Below, in pieces: positions 45,250-53,321 of a stretch of 64,000 bases of DNA; position 1 is the stretch's first letter, and each line of letters starts with the position of its first letter. A program made the translations under genes and the position numbers. This DNA is from an uncultured Clostridia bacterium (lineage in GTDB: Bacteria; Bacillota; Clostridia; Christensenellales; Pumilibacteraceae). Under the pieces are notes generated by a model that ran no database searches, was not told the origin of the DNA, and saw only the letters and a program-made list of their open reading frames with translations. The DNA lies in contig CAMWMF010000007.1 in NCBI GenBank assembly GCA_947175335.1, positions 1 through 64,000 of the forward strand, read 5' to 3'.

Positions 45250-45278
45250 TTGAGTTTTTTTATCGGTAATGATATAAT
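45250..45278 (+). promoter_or_regulatory. Sigma-A promoter of the decarboxylase operon
   Basis: TTGAGT (45250-45255), 17 bp, TATAAT (45273-45278). GGAGGG (45296-45301 region) follows before the first ATG. Confidence 0.75.
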
Positions 45279-45304
45279 GTAAATGGTAGAATTTGGAGGG
45301 TTGA

Positions 45305-46654
45305 ATGGAAACATTAAAAAACGCCAAAACCGCGCTTGCCGCGGCAAACAAAAACTTAACCGATTTTTTAAACGCGCTCGTCGACGATAAGTCTTTCGTC
45401 GAAACGGACGCGTTTATTTGTTCTTTAAACGACGCTAACGTCGGCGACGGAGTTGTAAGCGGCTTTGCTACCGTAGACGATACGCCCGTTTGCATTTTTG
45501 CCGTAAACGGCAAGACAATGAAGGGCGCAATCGGGGAAGCCAATTCCAAAAAGATTGTGCGCACTATCAACAACGCCGTACGTATGGGTAAACCGTTGAT
45601 TGCGGTGTGGGACACGATGGGCGCACGCTTTGCCGAGGGAATAGGCGCACTCGAAGGCTACGGCTCTATGCTGCGTGCTTACACCGTTGCTTACGGCGAC
45701 GTTCCCGTAATTACGGTTATCAAGGGCAACAATCTCGGCATTTCGTCGTATGTGGCGGGCATAAGCGATTTTGTAATAGCTTATGAGGATAGTGTAATCG
45801 CTTCCGCTTCGCCGCTGGTGATAGCCGGTAAGGCCGGTGTGGACGCAAAGACCGTCGGCACTGCTAAAGCTGCGGCGCAAAAGGGCATCGTTACGCAAAC
45901 AGTAAAGACCGACAAAGAGCTTCGTCAGCAAGTAATAGCAAGCCTTGCGGTATTTAAGGGCGAGAAACAAAGCGGTGACGACGTCAACCGCGTTTGCAAA
46001 GGGCTTAAAGCGGGCGTTGGTATTGACACGCTTATTAAAGAAGTATTTGATAAAAACAGCTTTTTGGAGCTGCGCGAGCAGTATGCGCCTGCTGTAAAGA
46101 CGGGCTTTGCCACGCTTGCCGATATAACTGTCGGTGTTGTGGTTGCGGCTGCCGACGGGGAGCGCATAACGCACGACGCGTGCATAAAAATAAGCGAATT
46201 TTTGAACGTATGCGAAAACGCCGAACGTCCCGTTGTGTTTTTGGTAGATAGTGTAGGCACCGAGCAATCGGCTGCCGACGCCGCGCTTATTCGTGAAATG
46301 TCCAACCTCATATATCAAGTGAATTCGCTTAGCGTCGATATCTTTTCGGTGGTGTACGGAAAGGCTATCGGCGGCGCGTATACGGCGTTAGTTGCGCCTT
46401 CGGAATATAAAATCGCTTGGGATAGCGCGGAAATCGGCGCGCTGGAATCGGAAGCAGCGGCACGCTTGCTGTATGCCGATGAAATCAAGTCCGCTAAAGA
46501 CAAGGACAAAACTGCCGAAAAGCTTGCCAAGTCTTACGGCGGGGAAAACTGCGCGGCGCTTGTAGTCGCAAAAGACGGATATTTGGACAACGTTATCGAG
46601 CCCAATCATACGCGCTCGTACTTGATAGCTGCGCTGCTTGCGCATGTGGAGTAA
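45305..46654 (+). CDS. Divergent acyl-CoA carboxyltransferase (MmdA/AccD-like)
   Basis: The 449-residue protein has the two crotonase-like halves of biotin-dependent carboxyltransferases (about 1-220 and 225-449). The C-terminal oxyanion motif GKAIGGAYTALV is kept, but the N-terminal glycine-rich motifs are altered: MGARFAEG where GGARIQEG is usual, and GNNLGISSYVAG where GPCAGGAVYSPA is usual. It is also about 60 residues shorter than typical MmdA. With the next genes it would transfer carboxyl groups between a CoA ester and biotin; the substrate is unknown. Confidence 0.8.
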   Translation: METLKNAKTALAAANKNLTDFLNALVDDKSFVETDAFICSLNDANVGDGVVSGFATVDDTPVCIFAVNGKTMKGAIGEANSKKIVRTINNAVRMGKPLIAVWDTMGARFAEGIGALEGYGSMLRAYTVAYGDVPVITVIKGNNLGISSYVAGISDFVIAYEDSVIASASPLVIAGKAGVDAKTVGTAKAAAQKGIVTQTVKTDKELRQQVIASLAVFKGEKQSGDDVNRVCKGLKAGVGIDTLIKEVFDKNSFLELREQYAPAVKTGFATLADITVGVVVAAADGERITHDACIKISEFLNVCENAERPVVFLVDSVGTEQSAADAALIREMSNLIYQVNSLSVDIFSVVYGKAIGGAYTALVAPSEYKIAWDSAEIGALESEAAARLLYADEIKSAKDKDKTAEKLAKSYGGENCAALVVAKDGYLDNVIEPNHTRSYLIAALLAHVE

Positions 46655-46657
46655 ATA

Positions 46658-46981
46658 ATGAATACTCTTTTATTATCCGCGGAAAAGATAACGTTGGCGG
46701 AAGGCGCGCTGTATTCCGTTATTGGCTTTATAATAGTCTTGGTAGTGCTTGCGTTGCTTGTCGGTATATTCTATTTGTCGGGCTTTGTTTTTCAGTCAAA
46801 GGCTTTTAATAAGCAAAAACCGACAAAACCCGCCGCCACGCAGTCAAAAAGCAATGACGACGAAACAGACGAACAGCTTGTGGCCGCTATAACCGCCGCA
46901 ATCACGTGCGTGTTGCAAGCGGAATCGGATGACGGCGAAGCGCCCGAATTTGTAATCAAGCGCATAACGCGCAAAAAGTAA
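46658..46981 (+). CDS. OadG-like gamma subunit of a sodium-pumping decarboxylase
   Basis: The 107-residue protein has one N-terminal membrane segment (about 17-45), a polar linker and a C-terminal stretch ending VIKRITRKK, the pattern of OadG/MmdD subunits. Identity is weak, but its position between the carboxyltransferase and the biotin carrier supports the call. It starts 3 bp after the upstream stop. Confidence 0.7.
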   Translation: MNTLLLSAEKITLAEGALYSVIGFIIVLVVLALLVGIFYLSGFVFQSKAFNKQKPTKPAATQSKSNDDETDEQLVAAITAAITCVLQAESDDGEAPEFVIKRITRKK

Positions 46982-47008
46982 TTTAGTAATCGTATTTTGG
47001 AGGAACAT

Positions 47009-47359
47009 ATGCGTAAATTCAACGTAACAGTAAATGGCAAAACCTATTCGGTAGACGTAGAGGAAGTAGGCGGAGACAGCAATTCGACTGTTGCTGTACC
47101 CGTAACTGCGGCAGCGCCTGCGCCCGCTGCAAAACCTGTAGTAGGTGACGGCACCCCGCTCAAAGCGCCCATGCCCGGACTCATTTTGGGTTTGGCACAT
47201 AAGGACGGCGACACCGTCAAAAAGAACGAAAAGGTTGTCGTTTTGGAAGCCATGAAAATGGAAAACGACATAAACGCGCCCGCCGACGGCGTTATCACGT
47301 ATGTTGTCAAAAAGGGCGACAACGTCGATACCGGCGCAATACTCGCTTATATAAAGTAG
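47009..47359 (+). CDS. Biotin carboxyl carrier protein of the decarboxylase
   Basis: The 116-residue protein has an alanine/proline-rich linker (about 30-48) and a biotinyl domain with EAMKMEND near 85-92, the biotinylation lysine in the middle, and MPGLI as the opposite loop. ATG at 47009 follows GGAGG (46999-47003). It fits a 1.3S/MmdC-type carrier that shuttles between the two carboxyltransferases and the membrane subunit. Confidence 0.93.
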   Translation: MRKFNVTVNGKTYSVDVEEVGGDSNSTVAVPVTAAAPAPAAKPVVGDGTPLKAPMPGLILGLAHKDGDTVKKNEKVVVLEAMKMENDINAPADGVITYVVKKGDNVDTGAILAYIK

Positions 47360-47368
47360 GGTGAGCAA

Positions 47369-48553
47369 ATGAACTTTGTCGGAATGCTCAAAAACCTATG
47401 GGAGAGTACGGGACTCAACCAATCGGTCTTAGGCGGACAATTTATGTGGCAAAACTACGTAATGCTTGCCGTTGCGTGTGTGTTGCTTTTTGTCGGCATA
47501 GGATTGAAAAAAGAGCCGTTACTGCTTGTCCCGATAGCGTTCGGTATGCTTTTGATTAATATTCCGGGCGCGTATGAGATATTGATGAAAAATCCCGTTG
47601 TCGACGCCGAAACAGGTCTTACTACAAGCGCCGGCGGGTTTTTCTATTACATTACTCGCGGCGTAAAGTGGGTTATTTTCCCGCCCATAATCTTTTTGGG
47701 CATAGGTGCAATGACCGACTTCGGTCCGCTTATCGCAAATCCCAAAAGCTTTATTTTGGGCGCGGCGGCGCAGCTCGGCATATTTATTACGCTATTCGGC
47801 GCAATGCTATTGGGCTTTGAGGGCTTTCAAGCGGCGGCAATAGCCATAATAGGTGGTGCCGACGGTCCTACGTCCATATACGTTGCTACCAAAATGGGGG
47901 TAAGTAGCGGCATGCTTTCCGCAATAACCGTTGCGGCGTATTCGTATATGGCTCTCATTCCTATTATTCAGCCGCCGATTATGAAGCTGCTCACAACCAA
48001 AAAGGAACGTTCCATACGCATGGAACAGCTTCGCCCTGTGTCTAAGCGCGAAAAAATAGTGTTCCCCATAGTGGTTACGCTGGTATGTGGACTTATTTTG
48101 CCCGATTCGTTGCCGCTACTCGGTATGCTCATGCTTGGTAATTTGTTGAAGGAATGTATGGTTACGGACAGATTGTCGCAAACGGCAAGCAACGGGCTTA
48201 TGAACGGCATAACCATATTCCTCGGAATAAGCGTCGGGTCGATGGCTGTCGGCACGGAGTTTTTAGCGCTGGATACGCTGAAAATAGTCGTGCTCGGCTT
48301 GTTTGCGTTTGTTATGGGTACGGTAGGCGGTTTGCTTATGGGTAAGCTTATGTGCCTGTTGTCGCACGGAAAAATCAATCCGTTAATCGGAAGTGCGGGA
48401 GTTTCCGCTGTTCCTATGGCGGCGCGAGTGTCGCAAACCGTTGCGCAAAAGGACGACCCCAACAACTATTTGCTTATGCATGCAATGGGGCCGAACGTTG
48501 CGGGCGTTATCGGTTCGGCGGTCGCTGCCGGCGTACTGCTTGCTGTTTTTTAA
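47369..48553 (+). CDS. oadB: Sodium-translocating decarboxylase beta subunit
   Basis: The 394-residue membrane protein couples carboxybiotin decarboxylation to sodium export. About ten membrane segments are visible and the family signature [18 protein letters not shown] contains the conserved aspartate of the sodium path. A GGGTGAG site lies upstream. The beta subunit is shared by oxaloacetate, methylmalonyl-CoA and glutaconyl-CoA decarboxylases, so the substrate cannot be read from it. Confidence 0.95.
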   Translation: MNFVGMLKNLWESTGLNQSVLGGQFMWQNYVMLAVACVLLFVGIGLKKEPLLLVPIAFGMLLINIPGAYEILMKNPVVDAETGLTTSAGGFFYYITRGVKWVIFPPIIFLGIGAMTDFGPLIANPKSFILGAAAQLGIFITLFGAMLLGFEGFQAAAIAIIGGADGPTSIYVATKMGVSSGMLSAITVAAYSYMALIPIIQPPIMKLLTTKKERSIRMEQLRPVSKREKIVFPIVVTLVCGLILPDSLPLLGMLMLGNLLKECMVTDRLSQTASNGLMNGITIFLGISVGSMAVGTEFLALDTLKIVVLGLFAFVMGTVGGLLMGKLMCLLSHGKINPLIGSAGVSAVPMAARVSQTVAQKDDPNNYLLMHAMGPNVAGVIGSAVAAGVLLAVF

Positions 48554-48586
48554 AAATTTAAATCGATTTAGCAATCGGAGTATATT

Positions 48587-49984
48587 ATGAGCAAAGTTAA
48601 AATAATGGAGACTATTTTGCGCGATGCGCACCAATCCCAAGCCGCAACGCGCATGCGCACTGACGAAATGTTGCCTGCCGCCAAAATGCTGGATGACGTA
48701 GGTTTTTACGCACTGGAAGCGTGGGGTGGCGCTACATTCGATTCGTGCTTGAGGTATTTGGACGAGGATCCGTGGGAGAGACTTCGCGCACTTAAAAAGG
48801 CGATACCCAACACTAAGCTGCAAATGCTGTTTCGCGGTCAAAACATTTTGGGCTACAAGCACTATGCCGACGACGTCGTTGACGAGTTTTGCCGTCTGTC
48901 GCTTAAAAACGGCATAGATATAATACGTATATTCGATGCGCTCAACGATATTCGCAACATGAAGCAGGCGATTGACAGCACCAAAAAGTACGGCGGCACG
49001 GTAGAGGCGGCGCTATGCTACACCACCAGCAAAGTGCATACAATCGACTACTTTGTCGATCTAGCCGTCAAGCTCGAACAAATGGGTGCCGATATAATCT
49101 GCATAAAGGATATGGCAAACCTTTTGTTGCCGTACACCGTTTATGAGCTTGTTTCGCGTATTAAGGAAAAGATTAAGATTCCGCTGCACTTGCACACGCA
49201 TAACACTGCCGGTACTGGCGACATGGTTAACCTTAAAGCCATTGAAGCGGGCTGCGATATTGTCGACACCGCGCTGTCGCCGTTAGGCAACGGCACCAGC
49301 CAACCAGCAACCGAATCGCTAGTGGCGTCGCTTCAAGGCACGCAGTACGATACGGGGTTGGATTTAGACAAGTTAAACAAATGTACGGTCTACTTCCGTA
49401 AAGTAGCCGAGCGGCTTACCGCAGACGGCATACTTAACCCCAAAGTACTGAAAGTTGACGTAAATGCGCTTATATACCAAGTGCCGGGCGGTATGCTCAG
49501 TAATCTAATCAGTCAGTTAAAACAGCAAAACGCATCGGATAGACTCACCGAAGTTTTGGAAGAAGTACCGAGAGTTCGCGCCGATATGGGTTATCCGCCG
49601 CTCGTTACTCCGTCCTCGCAAATAGTAGGTACTCAGGCGGTTCTTAACGTACTTAGTGGCGAACGTTATAAAACTGTGACCAAGGAAACAAAGGGTGTCG
49701 TGGCCGGCGAGTACGGCAAACTGCCTGTGGAGCCGTCTAAGGAAATTATCAAAAAGATTATAGGCGACGCGCCGCGCATTACTTGCAGACCTGCGGACAA
49801 CATCAAGCCTGAATTGGACGCGTACAAAAAGGAAATAGAGGAGTACGCAATACAGGAAGAGGACGTGCTTACGTACGCGCTGTTCCCGCAGCTTGCTATT
49901 CCGTTCTTTAAAAAACGCGAAGCAAAATTGCATGGTATAGATAAAGCTATTTACGACAAGGACAACAAAGTACAGCCCATATGA
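48587..49984 (+). CDS. oadA: Oxaloacetate decarboxylase alpha subunit / pyruvate carboxyltransferase domain
   Basis: The 465-residue protein has the HMGL-like TIM barrel with ETILRDAHQSQAATRM, metal-binding HLHTHNTAGTG and carboxylated-lysine region CIKDMAN, then the conserved C-terminal PYC/OADA domain (about 300-440). It lacks the attached biotinyl domain seen in many OadA proteins, consistent with the separate carrier upstream; such a form resembles the 5S subunit of propionibacterial transcarboxylase. It overlaps surE by four bases. Confidence 0.93.
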   Translation: MSKVKIMETILRDAHQSQAATRMRTDEMLPAAKMLDDVGFYALEAWGGATFDSCLRYLDEDPWERLRALKKAIPNTKLQMLFRGQNILGYKHYADDVVDEFCRLSLKNGIDIIRIFDALNDIRNMKQAIDSTKKYGGTVEAALCYTTSKVHTIDYFVDLAVKLEQMGADIICIKDMANLLLPYTVYELVSRIKEKIKIPLHLHTHNTAGTGDMVNLKAIEAGCDIVDTALSPLGNGTSQPATESLVASLQGTQYDTGLDLDKLNKCTVYFRKVAERLTADGILNPKVLKVDVNALIYQVPGGMLSNLISQLKQQNASDRLTEVLEEVPRVRADMGYPPLVTPSSQIVGTQAVLNVLSGERYKTVTKETKGVVAGEYGKLPVEPSKEIIKKIIGDAPRITCRPADNIKPELDAYKKEIEEYAIQEEDVLTYALFPQLAIPFFKKREAKLHGIDKAIYDKDNKVQPI

Positions 49985-50724
49985 GAATTCTTTTTACAAA
50001 CGACGACGGCTACGATTCGGTAGGATTGCATGCCGTCGCCGATTTATTTAAAAGCGAACACGATATAGCCGTGGTAGCCCCGGATATGCAAAAGTCCGCT
50101 GCATCGCACTCTATTACGTTGCGGCCGAATGTTTTGAAATGCCGAGAGGTGGAAGGGTACGACTACAAGGTTTATGCCGTAGGCGGTTCGCCTGTAGACT
50201 GCGTAAAGACTGCGGTTTCATTATTGTTTCCCAAGCCCGACCTAGTAATATCCGGCATAAATAACGGGCGCAATTTGGGTAGCGACGTTTGGTATTCGGG
50301 TACGGTATCCGCCGCGTCTGACGCGGCGCATTTGGGTTTTCGCGGCATTGCTTTGTCGCTCGATAATTACAATGCTACAATCGATGATTATAGGCCGTGT
50401 GCCGAGTTTATTAAGAAAAATATAGATTTGCTCACGTCTATACAGCTTCCGCCAAAAAGCTTACTTAATATTAACTTTCCCAAAGACAAGCCGATAGGCG
50501 TCAAAGTCGTCAAAATGAATACGCAGCTCACATTCTTAGACGAATATGTGTTGTTGGAAAACGGCGTTGTCAGTCCCGAGGGAAGGCGCGTCGAAACGAC
50601 AATATTCGACGATAACGACGAGTATTGGTGTCCTCGCGGTTACATAACAATTACGCCGCTGTTATTGGACAGAACTGATTACACCGCGCTGAAAACTATG
50701 AACGAGGACGGGTTTTTGTTGTGA
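49981..50724 (+). CDS. surE: 5'/3'-nucleotidase SurE
   Basis: SurE is a metal-dependent nucleoside monophosphate phosphatase. The 247-residue protein starts MRILFTNDDGYDS with the metal-binding DD pair, then APDMQKSAASHS and SGINNGRNLGSDVWYSGTVSAA. It begins in an ATGA overlap with oadA and ends in a GTGA overlap with the next gene. Confidence 0.95.
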   Translation: MRILFTNDDGYDSVGLHAVADLFKSEHDIAVVAPDMQKSAASHSITLRPNVLKCREVEGYDYKVYAVGGSPVDCVKTAVSLLFPKPDLVISGINNGRNLGSDVWYSGTVSAASDAAHLGFRGIALSLDNYNATIDDYRPCAEFIKKNIDLLTSIQLPPKSLLNINFPKDKPIGVKVVKMNTQLTFLDEYVLLENGVVSPEGRRVETTIFDDNDEYWCPRGYITITPLLLDRTDYTALKTMNEDGFLL

Positions 50725-51929
50725 AAATCGCAGTTATCGGTGGGGGCGCGGCGGGTTTGACTGCCGCCGGCAGTGCAAAAGGGTGTTCCGTTACCGTATT
50801 CGACCATATGGAAAAGGTCGGGAAAAAGATATATATTACCGGTAAGGGTAGGTGTAATTTTACTAACGTATGCGATAACCAAACGTTTTTGCAAAACATT
50901 GTTACGAATTCGCCGTTTTTGCGTTCTGCCGTTTCCAGGTTTACTCCGTACGACGCTATCGATTTGTTGGAAAACAACGGGTGCAAAACAAAGGTAGAAC
51001 GCGGCAGGCGCGCTTTTCCGTTGTCGGACAAGGCGAGCGACGTTATAAAAGCGTTAAGCAGGTATGCCGAAAGCAACGGTGCGGTAATAAGATTGAACAG
51101 CAAGGTTAAAGACATTGTTCGCACCGACAACGGTTATACGGTGTGCACCACGGACGGCGAGGAGCATTTCGACCGCGTAATATTGTGTACAGGCGGGATG
51201 AGTTATTCGCAAACCGGTTCGGACGGCAGCGCCTATACGATTATCAAGCGTTTGGGGCATACTGTCGTTGCGCCTACGCCGTCGCTTGTAGCGTTACTGA
51301 CTAAGGAGAATTTATCGGCTGCCGAAGGGCTTACGCTTAAAAATGTCAGCTTGCGCACCGAAAAAATCAAGCCGATATTCGGCGATTTAATGATTACTGC
51401 GGACGGGATATCCGGGCCTATTGCGCTAACGCTGTCCGCATACGCTTCGCGCGAACAATTTCCGTACAAGGCTTATATTGATTTTAAGCCGGCGCTTTCC
51501 GCAGACGAGCTTGACGCGCGGCTTTTGCGCGACTTCGGCGCACAGCTTAATAAACAATTTAAAAATGCACTCGATTTACTCTTGCCAAAATCTATAATTC
51601 CGTTTATAATAGAAATGTCGGGAGTGGACGGCGTATTGCCTGTAAATTCTGTTACCAAAAAACAGCGGGCGCGGATAGTCGAGCTTGTCAAGAATTTTGA
51701 GCTGAACGTTATAGGCAACGAAGGCTTTAACCGCGCGGTTGTAACTTGCGGCGGCGTGGACGTAAAGGAAGTATTCCCCAAAACAATGGAATCGCGAATA
51801 TTACGCGGACTGTACTTCGCAGGGGAAACGCTCGACGTGGACGCGCTCACCGGCGGATATAATTTTCATATAGCGCTTGCAACCGGATACGTAGCGGGCT
51901 CAAGCGCGGCGGAAGGACATAATGGATAG
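50721..51929 (+). CDS. HI0933-type FAD-dependent oxidoreductase
   Basis: The 402-residue flavoprotein has an N-terminal dinucleotide-binding GGGAAGLTAA motif, KKIYITGKGRCNFTN and the C-terminal GLYFAGETLDVDALTGGYNFHIALATGYVAG-type motif split over the end. These features mark the HI0933/YhiN family, whose substrate is unknown. It starts with GTG and overlaps cmk by 8 bp. Confidence 0.92.
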   Translation: MKIAVIGGGAAGLTAAGSAKGCSVTVFDHMEKVGKKIYITGKGRCNFTNVCDNQTFLQNIVTNSPFLRSAVSRFTPYDAIDLLENNGCKTKVERGRRAFPLSDKASDVIKALSRYAESNGAVIRLNSKVKDIVRTDNGYTVCTTDGEEHFDRVILCTGGMSYSQTGSDGSAYTIIKRLGHTVVAPTPSLVALLTKENLSAAEGLTLKNVSLRTEKIKPIFGDLMITADGISGPIALTLSAYASREQFPYKAYIDFKPALSADELDARLLRDFGAQLNKQFKNALDLLLPKSIIPFIIEMSGVDGVLPVNSVTKKQRARIVELVKNFELNVIGNEGFNRAVVTCGGVDVKEVFPKTMESRILRGLYFAGETLDVDALTGGYNFHIALATGYVAGSSAAEGHNG

Positions 51930-52602
51930 TTCAAAGATATATGCTATTGCTCTTGACGGACCGAGTGGTGCGGGCAAGAGTACGGTAGCAAAGCTTGTTG
52001 CCAAAACGCTTGGTATAACGTATCTCGACACGGGCGCGCTGTATCGTACGCTCGGATACGTTTGCCTTAAAAACGGCGTGGACGTAAACGACGGCAGCGC
52101 GGTAGAGCAGTGCATAAAGGACGTTGACGTAAATATTGCATACAACGGCGGCGTGCAATCGGTTATTGCCGACGGCGTAGACGTATCGTCGGAGATACGC
52201 ACGCCAGAAGTGTCGATGGCGGCTTCGGCTGTTTCCGCTATACCGTATGTGCGGCAAAAGCTGCTCGGGCTTCAACGCGGTATAGCCGAAAAAAGCTCGA
52301 TTATATTGGACGGGCGCGACATAGGCACCGTTGTTTTGCCGCAAGCCGAATTCAAATTCTTTTTGACGGCTTCCGCGGAGGAACGTGCGCGGCGTAGGTT
52401 TGACGAGCTTACAGCTAAGGGGCAAATTGTCACATACGAGGACGTGCTTAGCGACGTTGTAACGCGCGACCGCAACGACAGCACGCGGGCAATAGCGCCG
52501 TTAAAGCGGGCAGATGACGCAGTCGAAATCAATTCGGACAAGATGTCTGCGCAAGAAGTGGCGGATTATATTTGCTCTGCCGTCAACGGAGATTTGATAT
52601 GA
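51922..52602 (+). CDS. cmk: Cytidylate kinase
   Basis: Cmk phosphorylates CMP and dCMP. The 226-residue protein has P-loop DGPSGAGKS (about 11-19), LDTGALYR, LDGRDIGTVV and RRRFDEL, DRNDSTRAIAPL motifs of the family. The order cmk-plsC-ispH-rpsA is conserved in Clostridia. Confidence 0.96.
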   Translation: MDSSKIYAIALDGPSGAGKSTVAKLVAKTLGITYLDTGALYRTLGYVCLKNGVDVNDGSAVEQCIKDVDVNIAYNGGVQSVIADGVDVSSEIRTPEVSMAASAVSAIPYVRQKLLGLQRGIAEKSSIILDGRDIGTVVLPQAEFKFFLTASAEERARRRFDELTAKGQIVTYEDVLSDVVTRDRNDSTRAIAPLKRADDAVEINSDKMSAQEVADYICSAVNGDLI

Positions 52603-53321
52603 GAGCTTGGTATTGGTTTTTGAAGATAATATTGTATCCGATAGCCGCGCTGCTTTGTCCGCGAAAAATAATGAACAAGCACAAGTACAAGAAGTATGCG
52701 CGCGGACAAATCGTTATATCCAATCACTTATCTTGGATGGATATTATCTACGTGTATTTCGGTTTGCCGGGCGGATTGAAGCGCGCACTGTCCAAAAAGG
52801 AAAATCAGGGCAACAAGGCGCAGAAAGCGTTTATGAAAACGATCGGCGTAATATTTGTGGATAGGGATAAGCCCGAATTGTCGTCTATGCGCACGTGTAT
52901 TAATGCGTTAAATAACGGTGATACGCTTGCAATTTGTCCGGAAGGCACGCGCAACCGTGTAAACAGAGAACTGCAGCCTTTACATTCCGGTGCGGCGCTA
53001 TTTGCGTTAAAGGGCAACGCGCAGGTAATTCCGTACGTTGTGCACCACAAGGGCAAGCTTTTTCGCCGCAACTATTTGGGTGTCGGCGACCCTGTGGATT
53101 TATCCGATTTATACGGCAAGCGCACCGACGAGGCTACTTTACATGAAGCTACCGAACGTTTTCGCATAGCAATGCAAACCACTCTTGACGAACTGGACGT
53201 TTGGGTTGAGCAAAAGGGTTGGAAAAAGCGTAATGAGGAAGAAAAAACAGAGCAGCGCACGTTAAAGCGCGATTACAAGGCGGCAAGAAGGGCTTATGCT
53301 AAAAGTGCGCGTAGCAAGTAA
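52599..53321 (+). CDS. plsC: 1-acyl-glycerol-3-phosphate acyltransferase
   Basis: PlsC makes phosphatidic acid at the membrane. The 240-residue protein has a membrane-associating N-terminus, the catalytic H-x4-D as NHLSWMD and the substrate motif CPEGTR. ATG at 52599 overlaps the cmk stop as ATGA. A basic C-terminal tail of about 40 residues rich in K, R, E extends past the usual domain and overlaps ispH by 26 bp. Confidence 0.93.
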   Translation: MRAWYWFLKIILYPIAALLCPRKIMNKHKYKKYARGQIVISNHLSWMDIIYVYFGLPGGLKRALSKKENQGNKAQKAFMKTIGVIFVDRDKPELSSMRTCINALNNGDTLAICPEGTRNRVNRELQPLHSGAALFALKGNAQVIPYVVHHKGKLFRRNYLGVGDPVDLSDLYGKRTDEATLHEATERFRIAMQTTLDELDVWVEQKGWKKRNEEEKTEQRTLKRDYKAARRAYAKSARSK

